A stretch of DNA of 64,000 nucleotides from Clostridium sp. OF09-36 (GTDB lineage: Bacteria; Bacillota; Clostridia; Lachnospirales; Lachnospiraceae). The notes beneath the pieces were generated by a model. That model ran no database searches. It was not told the DNA's origin and saw nothing but the letters and a program-made list of their open reading frames with translations. Where the stretch lies: positions 62,001 through 126,000 of the forward strand of contig NZ_QUMD01000002.1 in assembly GCF_003481985.1 (NCBI RefSeq). Direction: 5' to 3'. Made by a program: the position numbers and the translations under genes. This document shows, piece by piece, positions 9,451 through 18,831 of this stretch (positions are counted from its first letter, which is position 1; every line of letters begins with the position of its first letter).

Positions 9451-10218
9451 CTCCTGCACCAGCAGGGTGGGATACCCGGCCATGCGCAATGTTTTTTCCA
9501 TCCATGCTGCATTATCCAGATTGAGATAAGCCCCGACCCGCACCTTGTACAGGCCGTCCTGAAAGACCAGAAATGCCGGATAACCTGCTGCCTGCAGCTG
9601 GCTGAGCAGAGCCTGTGCAAGCTCCTTCTGCCCATAGGCTCCTACCTGGATCTGATAGTATTCCGGCTGTCCTTCCTGTCCGTTCACAGTTTTTAGGATC
9701 CCATCTGCAATAGCCTGGGCTGTCTGTTCAAACTGTGCATCAAACCTCTGGTTATCCGCCTCATTGTCGAGGAAGCCAGCCTCAACCAGAACAGCCGGCA
9801 TCTCTGTTTTCCGGAGGACGATCAGTCCGGGGCGCTCAATCGTTCCCAGATCCTTCCAGCCTGCCTGCCTAAGCTCTGTATTGATGTTAGCCGCCAGACG
9901 TTCTGCCTCCCCGTCCTTCGAAAAGATCAGAGTCTCTGTCCCGGAAGCTGTCCCGGGAACCGGCATGGCATTTCTATGAAAGGAAACAAAATAATCTGCA
10001 TCCCAGTTGTTTGCCATCTGGGCCTTCTGAAGCGGCGTCTGGTACACATCCTGCACTCTTGTATAGCCTACATCTACACCATTTTCGCTCAAAATCTGTC
10101 CTACTGCCAGAGTCATCCGCAAATTGTCATTTTTCTCCCGGCGTCCCTGATAGACTGCTCCGGGATCTGTTTCCCCGCCATGACCGGCATCCAGGATCAC
10201 CTTTTTTATTTCTGCCAA
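9436..10218 (-). CDS. N-acetylmuramoyl-L-alanine amidase with SPOR domain
   Basis: A 260-residue zinc amidase (Amidase_3 family) that cleaves the peptide from MurNAc in peptidoglycan. VILDAGHGG holds the first zinc ligand, and LVEAGFLDN near residue 150 carries the catalytic glutamate. The last 75 residues (YYQIQVGAYGQKELA...) form a SPOR domain, which binds denuded glycan at division or spore septa. There is no signal peptide, which is common for sporulation amidases released from the mother cell. The start is a TTG at 10218 behind AAAGGAAG; no ATG is available in a sensible place. Confidence 0.85.
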   Translation of the reverse strand: MAEIKKVILDAGHGGETDPGAVYQGRREKNDNLRMTLAVGQILSENGVDVGYTRVQDVYQTPLQKAQMANNWDADYFVSFHRNAMPVPGTASGTETLIFSKDGEAERLAANINTELRQAGWKDLGTIERPGLIVLRKTEMPAVLVEAGFLDNEADNQRFDAQFEQTAQAIADGILKTVNGQEGQPEYYQIQVGAYGQKELAQALLSQLQAAGYPAFLVFQDGLYKVRVGAYLNLDNAAWMEKTLRMAGYPTLLVQEPAVY

Positions 10219-10319
10219 AAAAATACTTCCTTTCCATTTTGTATTCTTCTATTACAATATGAAAAGGAAGTAATTCTGGTTCTACCCTTATTTATTACCA
10301 GATAGGCTGTCCCAGTCTT

Positions 10320-10751
10320 TTATACCGCAACTCCACGCGGCCCCACATGCGTGGAAAACACGATCTGTGTGCTGGTTTTTCCAAACTTCTGCAGCTGCCC
10401 GATAAAAACATCTAACTCCATGGTACTCTGGAATGCAACCTTTAACAGCATGGAATATGCCCCTGTTACGCAATTGCATTCAAGCACATTCGGAACACTT
10501 TCCGCATAGGCATAAAACTGCGGCTTTTCCTCCGGCACTACGTCAAGGTTGATAAACGCGATGATGTGGTATCCAAGCTTCTCCGGATCGATCATTGCAT
10601 GGTAACCGGCGATCACTCCATCCTTTTCCAGCTTTTCAATCCGGGCAGAAACAGCCGGGGAGGAAAGAAAGGTATTCTCCGCTATGGTCTTTAAGGAAAC
10701 ACGCGCATTATCCTGCAAAAGCTTTAATATTTTTCTGTCGATATCATCCAT
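10320..10751 (-). CDS. Lrp/AsnC family transcriptional regulator
   Basis: A 143-residue regulator with an N-terminal helix-turn-helix (DRKILKLLQDNARVSLKTIAE) and a C-terminal ligand-binding RAM domain. These proteins respond to amino acids and form octamers around DNA. No amino-acid gene is adjacent, so its targets cannot be deduced here. Its long leader holds a terminator-like hairpin (10824-10860), suggesting regulation after initiation. Confidence 0.88.
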   Translation of the reverse strand: MDDIDRKILKLLQDNARVSLKTIAENTFLSSPAVSARIEKLEKDGVIAGYHAMIDPEKLGYHIIAFINLDVVPEEKPQFYAYAESVPNVLECNCVTGAYSMLLKVAFQSTMELDVFIGQLQKFGKTSTQIVFSTHVGPRGVAV

Positions 10752-10823
10752 AATGGTTTTCTCCTCTCAAATTGGTCCCATGATCCTATGAAATCTCCCA
10801 GGACGCAATTTCCTATGATACAA

Positions 10824-10860
10824 AGAAAAAAGGCGCCCGAACTCTTTGTTCGAACGCCTT
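10824..10860 (-). terminator. terminator-like hairpin inside the lrp leader
   Basis: On the minus strand AAGGCG-TTCGAAC pairs with GTTCGGGCGCCTT and is followed by TTTTTC. It lies between the lrp promoter and start codon and is flanked by inverted ATGATACAAA / TTTGTATCAT arms (10815-10824, 10883-10892). It may be an attenuator, or a terminator for the CPBP gene. Confidence 0.6.
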
Positions 10861-10887
10861 CGCTCTCATAACTTAATCATGTTTTGT

Positions 10888-10916
10888 ATCATACCCTTTT
10901 ACAGCACACTTGTCAA
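10888..10916 (-). promoter_or_regulatory. promoter for the Lrp-family gene
   Basis: On the minus strand TTGACA, 17 bases, TATGAT. Confidence 0.75.
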
Positions 10917-10959
10917 TACAAAAATTTAAGAATAAAAACCACTTGTTAAAATCCGAAAG

Positions 10960-11877
10960 CTACCCAAAAACAAATAACAGCACACTTCCAGCCAGAAATG
11001 CCCAGAAGCCAGGTGCCTTCAGACAGGTCACAAGCATCGGCTCCCTACGGAAAACCCAGCCGCTAAACCACGGGATCTGGCGGTAATGCGATGCCAGCAG
11101 GATCACCGAGATCACCATACTGACATAGGCAAAAATATTTAAAAAGCCATACCCGAGAAAAGCAAACAGATTTCCTGCCTCTGAGCCCTGGGATAACACC
11201 ATGGGAAGCACTCCTCCCATGAGATTGATGAGCATATGCAGCGCAATGTTATAGCGGATCCGGCCGGTCGTGCTGTACAGCCAGGCAAAAACCGCACCGA
11301 GAACTGCCGCATAAAAAAACTGGTAAAAATTCCCGTGGAACAGGCCAAAAAACAGGCCAGACAAGAGCACTGCTGTTTTCTGCCCGTAAGGGACCAGACG
11401 GTCCACCAGATATTTACGGAACACCAGTTCCTCCATAACCGGAGCGATCAGCACTGCCGTTAAAAAGACCATTCCAAGGTCCATCTGACCGATCACATCG
11501 GTCACCGGATTGCTGTAATCGGTTCCGCTTATGCTCCCTGCCATTTCCATAAGAATGCTTCCAAGCATATTCCCGATGTAGGTAAGGCCATAGCATAAAA
11601 CCAGCATCCCCAGAAACTGGCCCATGCTGATCTTCTTTTTTTCTTTCATCTCACAGGACGGGATGCGTCCCATGAGCCAGGCAAACAACGGAAATCCGAT
11701 TCCGTACATCGCAAATTCTGACACCAGAAGAGCCGCACGCTCAAGCGCACGGCTCTGTCCAAAGATCAGAACAAGCGGCTCTAACAATGCACCGAAAAAA
11801 ATCTGTGCTGCCGTAGAGACTGCCAGAAATGCTGTATAAGCCCAGCATATTCTCGATATCTGTCTTCTGGTATCCAT
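10960..11877 (-). CDS. CPBP family intramembrane metalloprotease
   Basis: A polytopic membrane protein (305 residues from the chosen start) with the CPBP/Abi signature: EELVFRKYLVDRL (glutamate pair), FFGLFHGNFYQF and HMLINLMGG. Relatives include the eukaryotic CAAX protease Rce1; bacterial members act in bacteriocin immunity or membrane-protein processing, and the substrate here is unknown. The start is uncertain: ATG at 11877, or at 11889 overlapping the stop of the EF-G-like gene (ATGTATAA). Either way it is coupled to that gene. No strong ribosome site is visible, which fits coupling. Confidence 0.82.
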   Translation of the reverse strand: MDTRRQISRICWAYTAFLAVSTAAQIFFGALLEPLVLIFGQSRALERAALLVSEFAMYGIGFPLFAWLMGRIPSCEMKEKKKISMGQFLGMLVLCYGLTYIGNMLGSILMEMAGSISGTDYSNPVTDVIGQMDLGMVFLTAVLIAPVMEELVFRKYLVDRLVPYGQKTAVLLSGLFFGLFHGNFYQFFYAAVLGAVFAWLYSTTGRIRYNIALHMLINLMGGVLPMVLSQGSEAGNLFAFLGYGFLNIFAYVSMVISVILLASHYRQIPWFSGWVFRREPMLVTCLKAPGFWAFLAGSVLLFVFG

Positions 11878-11881
11878 AAGA

Positions 11882-13983
11882 TTATACATCCAGCTTGTCG
11901 ACCTTAGCAGCTCTTGCCTCGACTTCCTTCTTCTGGATATCGCCAGGAGCCTGCTCATAACGGCTGAACTCGTACTCATATAAGCCGATACCGCCGGTCA
12001 TGGAGCGCAGGTCTGTATTGTAACCAAAGAGCTCGGACATTGGGATGTCTGCCTCAATCACCTGTTTGCCGTGATGATCGGAGTTCATGCCAAGGACACG
12101 TCCTCTTCTGCGGTTTAAGTCACCCATAACATCGCCGGTGAATTTATCCGGGACAGTTACTTTCAAAGATGCAATCGGCTCTAAGAGAACCGGATTTGCA
12201 TCCATAAAGCCCTTCTTGAATGCCATCATGGCAGCGGTCTTAAATGCCATCTCGGAGGAGTCTACCGGATGGTAAGAACCATCTACCAGGGTTGCCTTTA
12301 CGCCAACGACCGGATATGCAGCCAGAGGTCCCTTCACGCAGCTCTCTGCAACACCCTTTTCAACTGCCGGGAAGTAGTTCTTCGGAACTGCACCGCCGAA
12401 GACTTTCTCTTCAAATACATATGGCTTTTCCAGATCGCCGGACGGCTCAAAGATCATCTTGACGTCGCCGTACTGGCCATGTCCGCCGGACTGCTTCTTA
12501 TATTTGCCCTGAACCTCTACTTTCTTTCTCAAGGTCTCTCGGAATGCAAATTTCGGCTTGCTCAGCTCAATCTCTACCTTATAGCGGCCTAACAGCTTGC
12601 TGACAACCACCTCGAGCTGCTGGTCACCAATGCCGTATAACAGAAGCTGGCGGTTTTCTTTATCGTTCACAGACTTTAAGGTCAGGTCCTCTTCCATCAG
12701 CTTTGCCAGTGCGCTGGAAACCTTGTCCTCGTCACCTTTGGTCACGGTCTTATAACGCATGTATGTATACGGAGTGGAGGTCTGCGGTTTGTGGTATACG
12801 ATCGGTGCGGAACGAAGGGCGATGGTATCGCCGGTCTGGGTCACGCCAAGCTTTGCCACGGCACCGATATCGCCTGCGCGCAGTTCCGGTACCTCAATCG
12901 TATCCTTACCACGGAGCAGGTACAGCTTGCCGACCTTTTCCTCGGTATCCTTATTGACATTGTAGATGGTGCTGTCCGGTTTTAAGATACCGGTGCAGAC
13001 CTTCATAAGCGAATATTTACCAATGAACGGGTCTACGATGGTCTTGAACACTCTTGCGGATAAGGAAACCTGGTCGTTGTATTTTGCGGTGAAACGCTCA
13101 CCGGTGGAAACATCGACACCGATACACTCGAATTTATCCGGGGTCGGAAGGTAACGGTCAATAACCTGTAACAGCGTCTTAAAGCCCTGGCAGTTGATAC
13201 CGGAGCCCATCAGCACCGGAACAATAGAGCCATCTATCACATGTTCCCGAAGAGCGCCCTGAATTTCTTCCAGTGTAAATTCTTCACCGGAGAAATAGCG
13301 CTCCATATATTCCTCACTGGTCTCTGCCACCGCCTCTAAGAGAGCATCTCTGGCAATGCCGAGGTTTTTCTGGGAATAATCAGGAATCTCGCATTCTTCG
13401 TAATCGCTTAAATTGGTAAATCGTCTGCCGGCCATTTTGACAACGTTTACATATCCGACAAACTTTTCATTTTCACGGATCGGGAGCTGGAACGGAGCAA
13501 TGCTTCTGCCGAAGCGTCTCTCTAATTTCAGTACAAGTTCACGGAAGCTTGCATGGTCATCGTCCATGTTGGTGACAAAAATGATGCGTGGCAGTTTGAG
13601 CTTATCGCACAGCTCCCATGCCTTTTCCGTGCCGACCTCGATGCCTGCCTTGCAGTTTACAACGATGATCGCTGCATCTGCCACACTGACTGCTTCTTCT
13701 ACTTCGCCGACGAAGTCAAAATAACCAGGAGTATCCAGGATATTGATCTTCATCATGCCTTCATCGCCCTGATACTCGATCGGGATCAGAGACGTGGAGA
13801 TGGAAACTGACGTTTGATTTCTTCCTTGTCGTAGTCGCTGATGGTGTTACCGTCAACAACCTTGCCCATACGCTTGGTGACTCCGGTTACCAGGGCAAGT
13901 GCTTCTGCAACCGTCGTCTTGCCGGCCCCGCCGTGGCCAAGTAAAACGACGTTTCGGATCTGTTTTGTACCATAAACGTTCAT
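11882..13983 (-). CDS. elongation factor G-like GTPase (frameshifted in this sequence)
   Basis: A 700-residue translational GTPase with domains G, II, III, IV and V. The P-loop reads GHGGAGKTT rather than the AHIDAGKTT of canonical EF-G, so this is the EF-G-II (FusA2-like) branch, not the main translocase. ILDTPGYFDFVGE is switch II. The first 65 residues are in another frame. Adding one T to the TTT run at 13804-13806 (minus strand) restores RQFSISTSLIPIEYQG and joins the parts exactly. The function of this paralogue is not settled. It has its own promoter and is followed by the CPBP gene. Confidence 0.85.
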
Positions 13984-14022
13984 ATGATTCCCTCCTGTAC
14001 ATCAATTTTAGTCTATGACGAT

Positions 14023-14051
14023 ATTCTACTAAAAAAGTTTGAAAATTTCAA
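14023..14051 (-). promoter_or_regulatory. promoter for the EF-G-like gene, flanked by an inverted repeat
   Basis: On the minus strand TTGAAA, 17 bases, TAGAAT. ATATTCTACT and AGTAGAATAT form an inverted repeat across it, which could be an operator. Confidence 0.65.
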
Positions 14052-14167
14052 GTAGAATATACGATTTGCACAAATTATTTTTGGAAAATTTTTCTTTTCG
14101 TCTGATACGTCCCTGCTTTTCTGGATTCTTTTCGCTTTTCACTATCGCAGTTTAAAGCAATAAAGCA

Positions 14168-14196
14168 TTGACAACATTTTCATATTATCTTAGAAT
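14168..14196 (+). promoter_or_regulatory. tyrA promoter
   Basis: TTGACA, 17 bases, TAGAAT. The rest of the 295-base gap between the EF-G-like gene and tyrA shows no other gene. Confidence 0.75.
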
Positions 14197-14278
14197 AGCA
14201 TTTAGTATTTGCATTACGTATTGGATGTAACGCCGCAGGCGGAATACGGATCCAGTATTATTTCAAGGAGATTCTGAC

Positions 14279-15379
14279 ATGAACGACACAACATTTGGAT
14301 TTATCGGTCTGGGGCTAATCGGCGGCTCGATCGCCAAAGGCATCAAGCGTGCCTGTCCCACAGCCCGGATCATGGCATACATGCGCACCCGCGCAAAGCT
14401 GGAGCAGGCGAAAGCCGACGGCATTGTGGATGTTATCTTAGACGGCATTGGGGAGCCTTTAAAGGAATGCGATATCATTTTCCTGTGCACTCCTGTGGAA
14501 TACAATGCGCAGTACCTGGCACAGATCCGCCCCTTTTTAAAGCCGGGTGCCCTGATCACAGACGTTGGCTCCACAAAGGAAGATATTCATCAGGTTGTCA
14601 CAAAGCTTGACATGGAAGAGGTTTTCGTTGGCGGCCACCCGATGGCTGGTTCAGAAAAGACCGGCTATGAAAACGCCACGGATCATCTTCTGGAAAATGC
14701 CTATTATATCGTAACCCCTACTGCACATTCTTCCAAAAAAGATACTGACCGCATCGTCGCAGTCGCAAGCCTGACCGGTTCCATCCCGATCGTGCTGGAC
14801 TACCACGAGCATGACCGGATCGTGGCCGCGATCAGCCATCTTCCGCATCTGGTTGCCTCCAGCCTGGTAAACCTGGTCCGCGATTCCGACAACAGGGACG
14901 AGCTGATGAAGCGTCTTGCTGCAGGCGGATTTAAGGATATCACCCGCATTGCATCCTCTTCCCCGGAAATGTGGGAACAGATCTGCATGACAAACACCGG
15001 TAATATCATAAGTATGCTGGAAAACTATATTGCTTCTTTAAACCAGATTCTGGGCTCCTTAAAGGCCAGACAGGGCGAAGACATTTACCATCTTTTTGAG
15101 ACCTCGCGCACTTACCGCAACTCGATCTCGGAAACACGGCGTGGCTCTGTCACTCCGGAGTACGCCTTTACCGTAGATATCGTGGACGAGCCAGGTGCGA
15201 TCTCGACCTTATCCTGCATCCTAAGCGCACGCGGCATCAGCATCTGCAACATTGGCATCAACCACAACCGGGAGCAGGGCGACGGTGCTTTAAAGATTGT
15301 TTTCTACGATGAAGCAGCCATGCACCAGGCATGGGAACAGCTGAAAAAATATAATTACGAACTGATTCCGAAGCACTAA
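14279..15379 (+). CDS. tyrA: prephenate dehydrogenase
   Basis: It converts prephenate to 4-hydroxyphenylpyruvate with NAD+, in tyrosine synthesis. The 366-residue protein starts with the Rossmann motif GFIGLGLIGGSIAKG. It carries GGHPMAGSEKTGYENA (substrate-binding region) and HLPHLVASSLV, with the catalytic histidine. The last 75 residues (FTVDIVDEPGAISTLSCIL...) form an ACT domain, which mediates feedback by an aromatic amino acid. AAGGAG precedes the start. aroA follows 104 bases later on the same strand, separated by a terminator-like hairpin. Confidence 0.93.
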   Translation: MNDTTFGFIGLGLIGGSIAKGIKRACPTARIMAYMRTRAKLEQAKADGIVDVILDGIGEPLKECDIIFLCTPVEYNAQYLAQIRPFLKPGALITDVGSTKEDIHQVVTKLDMEEVFVGGHPMAGSEKTGYENATDHLLENAYYIVTPTAHSSKKDTDRIVAVASLTGSIPIVLDYHEHDRIVAAISHLPHLVASSLVNLVRDSDNRDELMKRLAAGGFKDITRIASSSPEMWEQICMTNTGNIISMLENYIASLNQILGSLKARQGEDIYHLFETSRTYRNSISETRRGSVTPEYAFTVDIVDEPGAISTLSCILSARGISICNIGINHNREQGDGALKIVFYDEAAMHQAWEQLKKYNYELIPKH

Positions 15380-15440
15380 GCCTTCTAATGGTTTTCTTTT
15401 CCTTCACGCTATGTTTTATTTAGAAGGCTTATATTTTAGA
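15377..15440 (+). terminator. hairpin between tyrA and aroA
   Basis: AAGCCTTCTAA pairs with TTAGAAGGCTT around a loop of about 30 bases, followed by ATATTTT. A near-copy of the downstream arm (GAAAGCTTATATTTT) follows directly. Partial read-through into aroA is likely. Confidence 0.6.
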
Positions 15441-15483
15441 AAGCTTATATTTTGGAAGAATCAGGGAAGTGAGGTAATCATTT

Positions 15484-16758
15484 ATGAAATTCACAAAATC
15501 AAATGGTCTGCGGGGCGAAGTCACCATTCCGGGCGATAAGTCCATCTCCCACCGCAGCGTCATGTTCGGCTCCCTCGCAAAGGGCATCACAAGGATCACA
15601 GACTTTCTGCAGGGTGCAGACTGCTTATCCACCATAGCATGCTTCCAGAAGATGGGGGTATCCATCGAAAACACCGGCGATACCGTTCTGGTCCACGGAA
15701 ACGGTCTGCACGGTTTAAAAAAGCCAGATGAGGTTTTAGACTGCGGCAACAGCGGTACCACAACCCGCCTGATCTCCGGCATTCTCTGTGCACAGGATTT
15801 TTCCGTAACGCTTACCGGCGATGCCTCCATCCAGAAACGGCCTATGAAACGCATCATGGATCCCTTAAGCCAGATGGGTGCTGACATCCAAAGCATCCAT
15901 GGAAATGGCTGTGCGCCGCTTGCCATCCACGGAAAGCCGCTGCACGGGATCCACTACCAGTCCCCGGTCGCTTCCGCCCAGGTAAAGTCAGCCATTCTCC
16001 TGGCCGGGCTTTACGCCGACGGCGAAACCAGGGTCACAGAGCCATTGCTCTCCCGCAACCATACAGAACTGATGCTAAATGAATTTGGGGCTAATGTGCG
16101 CACGGAGGGCACCACCGCTATCATCCAGCCTGCAAGCGAGCTTTTCGCCAAAGAAATCCAGGTTCCGGGCGATATCTCTTCTGCTGCATTTTTCCTCGCG
16201 GCAGGACTCATGGTTCCCGGCTCTGAGATCCTTATTAAAAATGTCGGGATCAATCCGACCCGTGACGGCATGATCCGCGTATGCCAGGCTATGGGCGGGG
16301 ATCTTACCCTCTTAAACAAAAAAGAAAGCGGTGAACCGGTTGCCGATATCCTTGTGCGTTCCTCTTCCATGCACGGCATGGATATCCACGGTGAGATCAT
16401 CCCCACCCTGATCGATGAGCTTCCTATGATCGCGGCTATGGCCTGCTTTGCAGAAGGTGACACCATCATCCGTGACGCGGCGGAGCTGAAGGTGAAGGAA
16501 TCCAACCGCATCGCCGTCATGGTGGAAAGCTTAAGTGCCATGGGTGCTGACGTAGAGGAGACGGAAGACGGCATGATCATACACGGTGGCAAGCCGCTTC
16601 ACGGTGCCGTCATCGACAGTCATTTAGACCACCGCATTGCCATGACCTTCGCCGTGACTGCCGGTATGGCAGAAGGCGAGACTGAAATTCTCGGCGCAGA
16701 ATGTGTCAACATCTCCTATCCGGGATTTTACCAGGATCTGGAGAGACTGACCCGGTAG
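15484..16758 (+). CDS. aroA: 3-phosphoshikimate 1-carboxyvinyltransferase (EPSP synthase)
   Basis: It transfers enolpyruvyl from PEP to shikimate 3-phosphate, the sixth shikimate-pathway step. The 424-residue protein has the usual length and the signatures GDKSISHRSVMFGSLA, LDCGNSGTTTRLI, ELKVKESNRI and LDHRIAMTFAV. It shares the aromatic pathway with tyrA just upstream. The ATG at 15484 follows a GTGAGG-type site. Confidence 0.95.
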   Translation: MKFTKSNGLRGEVTIPGDKSISHRSVMFGSLAKGITRITDFLQGADCLSTIACFQKMGVSIENTGDTVLVHGNGLHGLKKPDEVLDCGNSGTTTRLISGILCAQDFSVTLTGDASIQKRPMKRIMDPLSQMGADIQSIHGNGCAPLAIHGKPLHGIHYQSPVASAQVKSAILLAGLYADGETRVTEPLLSRNHTELMLNEFGANVRTEGTTAIIQPASELFAKEIQVPGDISSAAFFLAAGLMVPGSEILIKNVGINPTRDGMIRVCQAMGGDLTLLNKKESGEPVADILVRSSSMHGMDIHGEIIPTLIDELPMIAAMACFAEGDTIIRDAAELKVKESNRIAVMVESLSAMGADVEETEDGMIIHGGKPLHGAVIDSHLDHRIAMTFAVTAGMAEGETEILGAECVNISYPGFYQDLERLTR

Positions 16759-16861
16759 AATTTAACCGGTTTCATCTGTCCTGCGTGCTATCATTTGCCC
16801 GGTTACAATCTGCCCGGCATGATATCGGCCGGATCCATATGCATCTTTATTTTCACAGGCC

Positions 16862-16918
16862 TGCCGCAAACGAAAGCCCGGAAGTATCCGGCTTCGTTTT
16901 ACGGCATGTCCGTTTTTT
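16862..16918 (+). terminator. aroA terminator
   Basis: A long imperfect stem (TGCCG-AAACGAA-GCC pairing with GGC-TTCGTTT-CGGCA) ends near 16905 and is followed by TTTTTT at 16913. The rest of the 307-base gap holds the next promoter. Confidence 0.8.
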
Positions 16919-16969
16919 AAGATTCTCTTACAACATTCTTCCAATCTCCCAAATCTTCCAGAAAATAGC

Positions 16970-16998
16970 TTGGCAAGTTTTTTTCCATGGTCTATAAT
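16970..16998 (+). promoter_or_regulatory. promoter for the SGNH esterase
   Basis: TTGGCA, 17 bases, TATAAT, about 70 bases ahead of the start codon. Confidence 0.75.
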
Positions 16999-17065
16999 GG
17001 AGCACATCGGGTCATTTCTGCCTTGCAAAATGGCCCTCAATTTTTAACTTAGGAGAATCTGACCC

Positions 17066-18722
17066 ATGAAAAAAAACGCTTCACGCATGAAGGCCCTGCT
17101 CCTTGGCTGTATCTGCGCGGTAACGACAGCCTTTTCTGCCGTTCCTGCCTCTGCTGCCACGGTAGTTGCGGGCGGTTCCTCATCTACAAATAATTCAGCC
17201 CTCACCAATGCACCTGGCGAGTACAGCGAGCCGCAGTCCGGCGGAGTTTCCGTAGACAAGCCTTCTGCACCGCCTACCGTCTGGGTAGTCGGCGATTCCA
17301 CTGCCGCTGCATTTAATGATACAACCTACTATTCCCCACGTTACGGCTGGGAACCCAGCTCGGTCTGTACCTGCAGGGGGTAAATATCCAGAACCTTGCC
17401 GTATCCGGTACCAGCTCCAAATCCTACTCCGACACTGAGCAGTACCAGCGTCTGCTGCAGGGTGTACAAGCTGGTGACTATGTTCTCATCGGCTTTGGCC
17501 ACAACGATGAGCGTACCGAGCAGGGCCGCTACTCTAACCCGGCCGGTTCTGTCTCCACCAGCGGTTCCTTCCAGTACAACCTCTATGAAAAGTACATCAA
17601 ACCGGTAAAAGGCAAACAGGCTAATCCAATCTTAGTAACCCCGATCGTGCGCCGCAATGTAGCAAACAACTACACCGGAGAAGACGGACACATCACCAGC
17701 ACTAAGAAAAATGAGGAAGGTACCTTCCAGGGCGGCGATTACGCAAAAGCGATCCGCCAGTTAGGTGTCGGCAAGAGTGTTCCGGTCCTGGATCTTACCG
17801 CACGCACCAAGGATGTCTATGAACGTCTCGGCGCAGACGGCATCAAGAACCGCCACGCTCAAACATCCAACCGCGATGTCAGCATCGACAACACCCACAC
17901 CAATCTCTATGGTGCCCAGTGCAATGCCTGGTTCATCGCAGACGAGCTGTTAAAATCAAACTCCGGGCTGAAAAATTATGTTATTTCGAACCCTCAGGTC
18001 CCGCAATATGACAATAACTCCATCAATGCAAACTACCATGCACAGAGCTTTACCGCACCAGCCAGTGTGAGCAGCATCTTTTCGACTGTCGGTGACTGGA
18101 AACCGACCGTATTCGGAAACATCGATGGATATGAATACTTAAACAGCATGTATTTCTGCCTGCAGGGCAACAGCGATAACTCCATTCACATGGCAGTTGG
18201 AACTAATTCCGGTGCCACCAGAACTCAGCAGGTCGGCGGCATTGAGCAGGGCAGCGACGGTATTGCGATGTATTACCGCGAGGTTCCGTCCTCCGCAAAC
18301 TTTATCCTGTCCGCCGATGTGACCATCAACGCTTATAACGCTTCCGTCTTGAACTCCTTTGGCTGATGGTCCGCGATGACATCTACCTCGACACCGTTGT
18401 CAACGATACCCTGGGCGATTATGTTGCAGCCGGACAGCTCCAGCTCTCCTCTGCCTCCCCATGGAACTGCTTTGCAAGAAAGAATGGACAGCTTACCTCC
18501 GGCGGTACCGCCTCCCGCGTATACAAAGCCGGTGAGACCGTACACGTAGAGATCCGCAAAGGTCCAGACGGATACACCTGTGTATTCGGTGACAATGCCC
18601 CGGTATCCGCAGGCTTTGACTTCCCGCTGACTGCAATCGACTCCGACCATGTTTATGTCGGCATGTTTGTGGCACGCAGCGCAGATGTAACCTTCAAAAA
18701 CGTAAACTTAGTTTACCAGTAA
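17066..18722 (+). CDS. secreted SGNH/GDSL esterase, rhamnogalacturonan-acetylesterase-like (two frameshifts)
   Basis: An exported hydrolase of about 552 residues. A signal peptide (KKNASRMKALLLGCICAVTT, cleavage near ASA) precedes the SGNH catalytic domain: WVVGDSTAA (nucleophile Ser), GFGHNDER (block III) and DNTHTNLYGA (catalytic Asp/His). This pattern fits deacetylases acting on pectin or other plant polysaccharides. A C-terminal beta-rich module (about residues 310-552) may bind carbohydrate. The frame breaks twice: at 17349-17351 (GGG, should be GGGG, giving YGWGTQLGLYLQG) and at 18361-18363 (one base missing, giving NSFGLMVRDD). Both are simple deletions, likely errors. The gene is alone between its promoter and terminator. 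Confidence 0.82.
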
Positions 18723-18728
18723 CATCAG

Positions 18729-18761
18729 CATGAGGCGCGTCTGCGCCTCCCTGATGTCTGA
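18729..18761. repeat. short palindromic intergenic element, family B, copy 3
   Basis: AGGCGCGTCTGCGCCT hairpin followed by CCCTGATGTC, just left of the terminator at 18764. Confidence 0.5.
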
Positions 18762-18763
18762 CG

Positions 18764-18797
18764 AAAAGGCCCGGAGCAAAATGCTCCGGGCCTTTTC
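18764..18797 (+). terminator. terminator between the esterase and yebC
   Basis: AAAAGGCCCGGAGC pairs with GCTCCGGGCCTTTT. The flanking A and T runs make it work on both strands, serving the converging genes. Confidence 0.9.
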
Positions 18798-18831
18798 TGA
18801 TTTCATTCTGATCTCAAATATTTTATTTGTC

